Shown here: positions 17,669-22,428 of the stretch, piece by piece
How the letters are laid out: each line of letters opens with the position of its first letter
Position numbering within the stretch: position 1 is the first letter of the stretch
NCBI GenBank assembly: GCA_012798135.1
Contig: JAAZNU010000253.1
Span: forward strand, 1 to 22,428
Origin: Veillonellaceae bacterium
GTDB lineage: Bacteria; Bacillota_C; Negativicutes; UBA1444
Length of the DNA: 22,428 nt
Reading direction: 5' to 3'
Notes under the pieces: generated by a model
Databases searched by the model: none
Told to the model about the DNA's origin: nothing
Seen by the model: the letters and a program-made list of their open reading frames with translations, nothing else
Position numbers and translations under genes: made by a program

Positions 17669-19306
17669 TTAGTGCGTGAGGTGCGCGCCGTGGATAGCGT
17701 CGAGGATGGCTTGCTTCTCTGGGAGGATGGCGGGGGCGAAGGTCTGGGTGGTGCCGTTGATCGCGATGGTCGCGGAGCGCAGTGGGCGGAGCTGTCTCAG
17801 GACGTTGCGGAGCGCGAGTCCGGTGTGGGATTGCACGGTGCGGGAGATGGCCAGGGCGGTGAACACGATGGTCAGGTGCGCTTCGATCGCGTCCTTGGTG
17901 CGGTGAAAGATCGGTCGGGCCGCTAGGTCCGTCTTGCTCATTCGGAAGGACTGCTCCACGTGCCACAGGTCGTGGTACGAGGAGATCACCTCATCGGCGG
18001 GCATGAGGTGGGCGGGGATGTTCGTGACGTAGCCCTTCAGGCCGACAAGCCGCTGGGCGCGGGCCAGTGAGGCCTCATCCAGGCTCCGCGCCCCGTTCGT
18101 AGTCTTGACGAACCTGGGGGTCCGGGTCGCCTTCTCCCCGGCGATGACGGCGCGGGCCCTGTTCTCCTGCGCCGTCAGGGTGTGCCCGTCCCGGGCGGCC
18201 CGTTTGCGGGAGTAGACCCACACCGCCCGCCACGACCCCGAATGCGTCGTCGGGTCCCACACCGGTTCGGCGCGCACCAACTTGTTGTTCTCACTGGTGT
18301 GCCCGGTCTTGGGGGTGAGGGTGTCGATGACCTGCCCGTCGGTGAAGGCGTCGCCGTGCCACCGGAAGTGGGACTCCAGGTCGATCGGTGCTTTCGTGAC
18401 CCGGGACCCGACGATGAACCTCAGGTCGGCCTCGTCGAGTTCCCGCAGGTTCTTCGCGGAGAGCATCCCGGCGTCCGCGACGACGACCATGCCCGCCAGG
18501 CCATGCCGGGCCTGGAACTGCTTGATGATCGGGATGATCGTCTTCGTCTCGGCCTTGTTCCCCTCAAAGCAGCCGATCTCGAGCGGGAACCCGTGCCGGT
18601 CCACCAGCAACCCGACCACGATTTGTGGGTCGACCCGTCTCTCTTTCGAAAAGCCGACCTTGCGGAGGGCGTCTTCTTCCTCGGCCTCGAAGTACAGCGT
18701 CGTGACGTCATAGAGCACCAGGGAGACATCCCCGCTGGTGGTGGCGTTGGCGAAGCACAGGGCGGCGATTTGGTCACGGTACTTCCCCGCCGCCGCCCGG
18801 CCCAAGGTGCGTTTCATCGTGGCGTAACTCGCCGGGGCCCGGCCTAGATCCCGCAGCACCCTGCCCGAGTCCAGCAGCGAGGTCGGCTCCACCACCCGGG
18901 CGATCACCAAGTCCCGGAACACCTCATCCCCGAGGGCATCGAAGCCGAGCGAGGTGTACACCCCAGCCAACGCGCCGAACAGCATCCGGGAGTCGGTGCC
19001 CACCACGCGGCCGACCCCATCACGACCACCGGACGCCGGCGTGCCCTCCGCCGCCGGGAACAGTCCCGGCTCGCTCGGCGCGGGGACGAGACCCACCACC
19101 CGCGGGGACGGCTCCACCCCCAGGTCAAACACTCCTTGGGAGGGGTCCTCCAGCAGCTCCCGTGCCTGCTCCAAGAGCACCCCGAGCTCGGCCTCGGTGT
19201 GCGCCGAACCGACATGCTTCACGATCCGTTGCCGCCCGCGGGCGTACTCCGCGACCTGGACCGCCGTCGCGCCCGACGCCGTCCGCACCCGCCTGATGAA
19301 CGCCAC
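17669..19306 (-). CDS. IS1634-family DDE transposase
   Basis: This 545-residue transposase has the DDE triad of the IS4-related IS1634 family. D200 is in VLYDVTTLYFE, D278 in VVVADAGM and E451 in YHDLWHVEQSFRMSK, the last corresponding to the YREK-like signature. The N-terminus (MAFIRRVRTASG, then VQVAEYARGRQRIVKHVGSA) is typical of the family. It starts at a GTG at 19306 and ends with a TAA 20 bases inside the element boundary. No frameshift or internal stop is seen, so the element may be active. Its C-terminus resembles the fragment at 1-116. Confidence 0.93.
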   Translation of the reverse strand: MAFIRRVRTASGATAVQVAEYARGRQRIVKHVGSAHTEAELGVLLEQARELLEDPSQGVFDLGVEPSPRVVGLVPAPSEPGLFPAAEGTPASGGRDGVGRVVGTDSRMLFGALAGVYTSLGFDALGDEVFRDLVIARVVEPTSLLDSGRVLRDLGRAPASYATMKRTLGRAAAGKYRDQIAALCFANATTSGDVSLVLYDVTTLYFEAEEEDALRKVGFSKERRVDPQIVVGLLVDRHGFPLEIGCFEGNKAETKTIIPIIKQFQARHGLAGMVVVADAGMLSAKNLRELDEADLRFIVGSRVTKAPIDLESHFRWHGDAFTDGQVIDTLTPKTGHTSENNKLVRAEPVWDPTTHSGSWRAVWVYSRKRAARDGHTLTAQENRARAVIAGEKATRTPRFVKTTNGARSLDEASLARAQRLVGLKGYVTNIPAHLMPADEVISSYHDLWHVEQSFRMSKTDLAARPIFHRTKDAIEAHLTIVFTALAISRTVQSHTGLALRNVLRQLRPLRSATIAINGTTQTFAPAILPEKQAILDAIHGAHLTH

Positions 19307-19405
19307 ACCGCGACCCTAGAGCACAGCCCTTAGTGCGCGAAAACACCCCGATTCCGGCACATCACCGCAGCTCACGGGCCTGACACCCGGCGGGAAAACG
19401 AGGCG

Positions 19406-19419
19406 TGAGCCAAGTCAGG
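19406..19419 (-). repeat. Right terminal inverted repeat of the IS1634-family element
   Basis: Read on the minus strand this is CCTGACTTGGCTCA, matching the left terminal repeat at 13 of 14 positions. The right copy of the 125-bp direct repeat begins at the next base. Confidence 0.85.
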
Positions 19420-19804
19420 TCTGCCACCGAGACGGATGCCGAGGCTCTCCACCAACCATGACTGGCGAAAGCCCGAGACCAGCCGCAAGACCGGAAACCC
19501 AAGAAGTCTGAGCCCGGAAATGATAGCGAGCAACACCTGAAGGTTGCGTGCACCCATACCCGAAAAGCACTGAGTCCGCCGTTGTCACTGCTGCTGCAAT
19601 TGCTGAACGACTCTGGAGCCACAAATCGGGATCTCTCCCGAGGATCGACAACTCCCCCGTGCGGTACATCGGAATGTCCAACAAATTCGCAATCACCAGA
19701 CCGTCAATTTGAAGAATGTCACATGCCATTTCTAGCCTCGCCATAGTGCGGCGACCAGGTGTTGTCGGAGGACTCGCCAAGACAGCAGCCAAGACTCTAC
19801 CCAA
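19415..19804 (-). pseudogene. DUF1643-like gene interrupted near its 3' end by the IS
   Basis: The current frame encodes 129 residues and reads five bases into the IS, ending PRHPSRWQT. Features suggestive of DUF1643 are an RRTMARLEMACDILQIDGLV segment followed by IANL, then a VLFGYG strand and the GGEPRHPSRWQ motif near the end. The family's function is not established to my knowledge. The TTG start at 19804 is preferred over the ATG at 19744 because GGAGGTGAT lies at 19818-19810, nine bases away when counted from GGAGG. Before insertion the protein would have been 151 residues; it has lost its last 22 and gained one foreign residue, so it may still be partly functional. It lies downstream of the membrane protein and relaxase on the same strand. 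The family call is tentative; the disruption is well supported. Confidence 0.5.
19420..19544. repeat. 125-bp direct repeat, right copy (long target-site duplication)
   Basis: This is identical to 17525-17649. It contains the coding sequence for about 40 residues of the interrupted minus-strand gene, so that gene's sequence now exists in two copies on either side of the IS. Confidence 0.9.
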
Positions 19805-19809
19805 CCAGC

Positions 19810-19818
19810 ATCACCTCC
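19810..19818 (-). promoter_or_regulatory. Strong ribosome binding site deciding a TTG start
   Basis: On the minus strand these bases read GGAGGTGAT, a near-perfect match to the anti-Shine-Dalgarno sequence. The TTG at 19804 lies at a workable distance. An ATG inside the site itself opens only a very short frame ending in TAG. Confidence 0.5.
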
Positions 19819-19863
19819 ATCAGCACCTCAAGTTCGGGGACATTTGACTCTACCTCGGCACAA

Positions 19864-20490
19864 TCAGCGGGTCTCCTGCTCCCTCAGAAACCGTTCTGTT
19901 TCCTCGATGAGTTGCAGGGCATCGTCATGATTCTCTTGCTCGAAAAGCTGAACGCTCGCCTGATCGGCTGTGATTGGACGCACCGCGTGCCGTCGTTGGT
20001 GGCATTGTCCGGCCTTGACCTCGTGGGCGTTCATCCAGTCAACGACCCTCACCCCGGCGTTCGTGCGTTCTAGGACGACGAAGGAGCCGGCGGGCACCGT
20101 CGTCTCCGGTAACCACAGACGAGTGGTCACGCCGGTCGCGACGTTGACGACGACCAGGTGTTGGCCTGCGACCGAACTCCACACGCTGGTCTGGACGTGC
20201 ACCAGGGCACGATCTGGGGAAGTCGCCATTTCGCGGAGTCGCTGCAGACGCCGGAAGGCCCGACGGTCACGCCGCAGCCGGAGCACGGCCCACAGCACTG
20301 CGCTGAGGAACCACAGCAGAGTTCCGATGATGGATGTTCGCCATGCCATGAGTACGAACTGGTCGACTGCTGCAGGGAGTGAACGCTCGGCGCAAACAGC
20401 TCGCACAATCGCAAGCACTCCCAGCGCGAGTAGTGGAGGGGCGGAGGCGCGGAAGTGCCGGACGTCGAGAAGGAGCCGTCGTGGGCTCAT
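19864..20490 (-). CDS. Small membrane protein with two predicted transmembrane segments
   Basis: I do not recognise a family. The 208-residue product begins MSPRRLLLDVRHFR. It has hydrophobic segments at about residues 16-33 (PPLLALGVLAIVRAV) and 52-71 (TSIIGTLLWFLSAVLWAVL), then a basic stretch (RLRRDRRAFRRLQRLR). The soluble tail of about 130 residues includes an HLVVVNVATGVTTRLWLPE segment and an acidic helical end. The open frame extends to 20772, but the ATG at 20490 lies two bases after the relaxase stop codon, and the longer version is arginine-rich shadow sequence. Tight linkage to the relaxase suggests co-translation and perhaps a role in conjugation or maintenance; that is inference from position. 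Confidence 0.65.
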   Translation of the reverse strand: MSPRRLLLDVRHFRASAPPLLALGVLAIVRAVCAERSLPAAVDQFVLMAWRTSIIGTLLWFLSAVLWAVLRLRRDRRAFRRLQRLREMATSPDRALVHVQTSVWSSVAGQHLVVVNVATGVTTRLWLPETTVPAGSFVVLERTNAGVRVVDWMNAHEVKAGQCHQRRHAVRPITADQASVQLFEQENHDDALQLIEETERFLREQETR

Positions 20491-20492
20491 GG

Positions 20493-22428
20493 TCACCTGC
20501 CGATCGTGTCGGAGTACTGGGCGATGGGAGGGCGGTCTGCTGTCACCCGCTGTACAGGAGCGGGCTGTTGGGGACGAAGGTCGGTGATGGCGCGGGCGGC
20601 AAGGGCGGCTTCGCGGCGTTGCTGCGAGTTGCACTCGTCGACGGTGCCGAGGGCTGACCAGGGGTCGGTGATCTGGTGCCGTTCGCGGTAGGCGACGACG
20701 GTCCTCGCTCGGGCCCGCCACGCGGCGGCGTTCTGCGGGTGGGTCGGTTCGGGGCCAAGCTGAGCCAGCCACGCTGCATTCGCTGCGAGGGCACGATCGA
20801 TCAGTTCATCGGCGCGCTGCTCCATGAGGCAGACGCGATCCTGCAGCGCTTCGGCCATCTCTGATTCTGCGACAGCGGCGCCAGGAAGCAGGCCGAGCAC
20901 GAAGCCTTCGGAACTCCGGCTCGAGCCATGGACGGACAGATCGGTCCAGCTTTCAACCCTCTGGTGGAGGACGGCGGCGAGGTCGACCGTGCCGGCGTCG
21001 GCCCGCTCGAGGAGACGGGGTAGTGCGGTCTCGAGGTTGAAGTCGTGGGCCTCGGCGCGGCGGAGTGCGGTGGACAGGGCACCGAATGCCGGCGACGCCG
21101 TGATCTGGTCGAGTTGGGTGGGGGTGAGCCCGGCGCGGGCGAGCATGCCCGTCCAGCGTCGTGTTTGGGTGTGGTGGGCGATGGTTTCGTACTCGGCGGC
21201 GAGGATGCGGATCGAGGCAGCCTGCTCGCGCTCGACGTCGGCGGTCTCATGGGCGGAGAGCGCGGCGCCGACGTTCCCCATCACTGCGGTGAGGACGCTG
21301 TGGGCGGTGGTGGGATGGTCGGTGAACCCGCGGAGGGGTTCGACGGGGCGGTCGGTGCACACGTACGCGGTGTTGGCTTCCTTGGCGCGGGTGAGCATGA
21401 CGTAGAGGACTTCGCGGGTCATGCCGGGGCCGGTGACGATGGCGTGGGCGGTGTCCACGGTCGACCCTTGGGCGCGGAACGCCGTCGTCGCATAGGCAAG
21501 CTCGACGTGCTCCCGCACATAGGACGCGGGGAGGGTGACGGTGGGTCCGCCGTTGGGTCGTTGGACGGTCAGGGCGCCGTCGTCGTGGCGGTGGGTGACG
21601 GTGAAGGTGTCGCCGTTCTTCACCCATCGGGGTCCCACAAGGAGGTGGCGGTTGTTGCGGCGGGTGACGACCCGGTCTCCCACTCCCGCCTCGAGCCCGT
21701 CGTGCAATCGGGTGCCGGTGGGGGTGACCCGGCCGGTGGTGATGAGGTCGGTGTGGGCGCGGTGGTTGAGGGCGCGGACGGTGTCGGTGTCCCCGGCGAG
21801 CAACAAGGACGTCTTGCCCGCCTGCTCGTCGGCAGCCCACGCCGAGTACGCCTTCTCGACTATGGTGTCGTGGTCGCCGTCGGTGATCCTGTGGTGGTGG
21901 TCGTAGTAGCGCAGCGCTTCCAGGTCGCCGACGCGCAGCAGGCCAGCAGCCTGGCGTTCCCACGCGTGGGTGAAGCGGCGGGCGGCGCCGAGTTCGGGGA
22001 CGGTGGTGCCGCGGTCGCGGACGAGGAGTCCGAAGGCGCCGCCGGCGTCGATGGCCGACAGTTGGGCCCAGTCCCCCACCAACAGGATCTTCGCCCCTGC
22101 CTCGGCAGCCGATGCGGTGATGCGGTCCAGGTCCACGGTCCCGGCGAGGGAGGCTTCGTCGATGATGACGAGTTGGCCGGGGTGGAAAGCCCATCGGTTC
22201 AGGTCGTGGGTGAGGCGCTGGATGTGGGAGGCAATCTCCCGTGCGTTCTCTCGGGAGGTGGCGCGTGGCAGGGCGGCCTTCGCCCGGGTGAGGCGCTGGT
22301 GGCGGTCGGGGGTGGCGTCGTGTTCGACGAGCCACTTGGTGGTGTTCTCCGCCGGGATCCCCAAGCTGTTGCCGAGGACCTCCGCGGCCGCAGCGGAGGG
22401 GGCGAGCCCGATGATGGAGCCCGGGCCG
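20493..22428 (-). CDS. MobF/TraA-type conjugative relaxase, helicase and C-terminal part (5' end outside window)
   Basis: The frame runs off the right edge. The part present is about 644 residues. It starts GPGSIIGLAPSAAAAEVLGN-like (seen as GSIIGLAPSAAAEVLG) and continues LGIPAENTTKWL, typical of the TraI/TraA SF1B helicase domain just after Walker A. Walker B is VIIDEAS; VGDWAQLSAIDAGGAF, a TTAFRAQGSTVDTAHAIV motif and YVMLTRAKEANTAYV follow. The C-terminal region of about 270 residues is helical and of unknown detail. Such proteins nick the origin of transfer with an N-terminal relaxase domain (outside this window) and unwind DNA for conjugation. Three minus-strand genes follow each other here, so this is probably the start of an operon. 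It marks the replicon as mobilisable or conjugative. Confidence 0.88.
   Translation of the reverse strand, partial: GPGSIIGLAPSAAAAEVLGNSLGIPAENTTKWLVEHDATPDRHQRLTRAKAALPRATSRENAREIASHIQRLTHDLNRWAFHPGQLVIIDEASLAGTVDLDRITASAAEAGAKILLVGDWAQLSAIDAGGAFGLLVRDRGTTVPELGAARRFTHAWERQAAGLLRVGDLEALRYYDHHHRITDGDHDTIVEKAYSAWAADEQAGKTSLLLAGDTDTVRALNHRAHTDLITTGRVTPTGTRLHDGLEAGVGDRVVTRRNNRHLLVGPRWVKNGDTFTVTHRHDDGALTVQRPNGGPTVTLPASYVREHVELAYATTAFRAQGSTVDTAHAIVTGPGMTREVLYVMLTRAKEANTAYVCTDRPVEPLRGFTDHPTTAHSVLTAVMGNVGAALSAHETADVEREQAASIRILAAEYETIAHHTQTRRWTGMLARAGLTPTQLDQITASPAFGALSTALRRAEAHDFNLETALPRLLERADAGTVDLAAVLHQRVESWTDLSVHGSSRSSEGFVLGLLPGAAVAESEMAEALQDRVCLMEQRADELIDRALAANAAWLAQLGPEPTHPQNAAAWRARARTVVAYRERHQITDPWSALGTVDECNSQQRREAALAARAITDLRPQQPAPVQRVTADRPPIAQYSDTIGR

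Larger units (their letters stand above)
17650..19419 (-). mobile_element. Complete IS1634-family (IS1549-like) insertion sequence
   Basis: This 1770-bp element has imperfect terminal inverted repeats: CCTGAGTTGGCTCA at 17650-17663 and CCTGACTTGGCTCA on the opposite strand at 19406-19419, one mismatch in 14. It carries a single intact transposase on the minus strand and is flanked by 125-bp direct repeats. The 113 bases between the transposase start and the right end (19307-19419) should contain its promoter. The two repeats are still identical, which suggests recent insertion. The insertion is downstream of the BREX operon and does not damage it. Confidence 0.9.

Noticed and set aside
1..19419. 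A composite transposon carrying BREX between two IS copies
   Set aside because: The two elements are in opposite orientation and their transposase tails and terminal repeats have diverged, so they are different IS members and joint transposition is not supported.
17525..19544. The 125-bp repeats as attL and attR of an integrative element
   Set aside because: They end exactly at IS terminal inverted repeats, enclose only a transposase and no integrase, and restore a reading frame when collapsed. A target duplication explains them fully.
19821..19863. A coding-looking minus-strand stretch (VPELEVLMEVMLVG) just before the DUF1643-like gene
   Set aside because: It ends at a TAG after few codons, overlaps the ribosome binding site region and cannot be joined to the next frame without assuming a frameshift.
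1..22428. CRISPR arrays, tRNA or rRNA genes
   Set aside because: No regularly spaced short repeats, and no cloverleaf or ribosomal RNA sequences were recognised by eye on either strand.

Overview
The window is GC-rich DNA with GTG and TTG starts beside ATG. It looks like an actinobacterial (Actinomycetota) accessory region, probably a conjugative plasmid or integrative element. The reasons are base composition, an actinobacterial TraA-type (MobF) relaxase-helicase at the right edge, a HelD-like ATPase and two IS1634-family insertion sequences. I cannot name a genus from sequence alone.

Layout, left to right. Positions 1-127 are the tail of an IS1634-family element whose body lies off the window. 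Positions 188-5582 hold two overlapping genes: a large RapA/HepA-like SNF2 ATPase and a HelD/UvrD-like SF1 ATPase. A hairpin at 5595-5618 follows them. Positions 5705-17408 are a complete, tightly overlapping six-gene BREX type 3 operon in canonical order: brxF, brxC, pglX (PglXI type), brxHII, pglZ, brxA. Positions 17525-19544 are a complete 1770-bp IS1634-family element (transposase on the minus strand, 14-bp terminal inverted repeats) flanked by an exact 125-bp direct repeat. That repeat is the long target duplication known for this family. The element interrupts a small minus-strand gene that looks DUF1643-like. From 19864 to the right edge, on the minus strand, lie a two-helix membrane protein and the helicase and C-terminal part of a MobF relaxase whose N-terminus is off the window.

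How the genes may work together. The BREX-3 cassette should mark host DNA through PglX and block phage replication through BrxC, PglZ, BrxHII, BrxF and BrxA. Its BrxF has lost the Walker A lysine. The upstream SNF2 and HelD-like pair is not part of the canonical BREX-3 set. Both proteins resemble ATPases that remodel or recycle RNA polymerase (RapA and HelD), so the pair is the best candidate here for an undescribed accessory defence module. The relaxase to the right implies that the defence island travels on a mobilisable element, and the IS copies mark later rearrangement.
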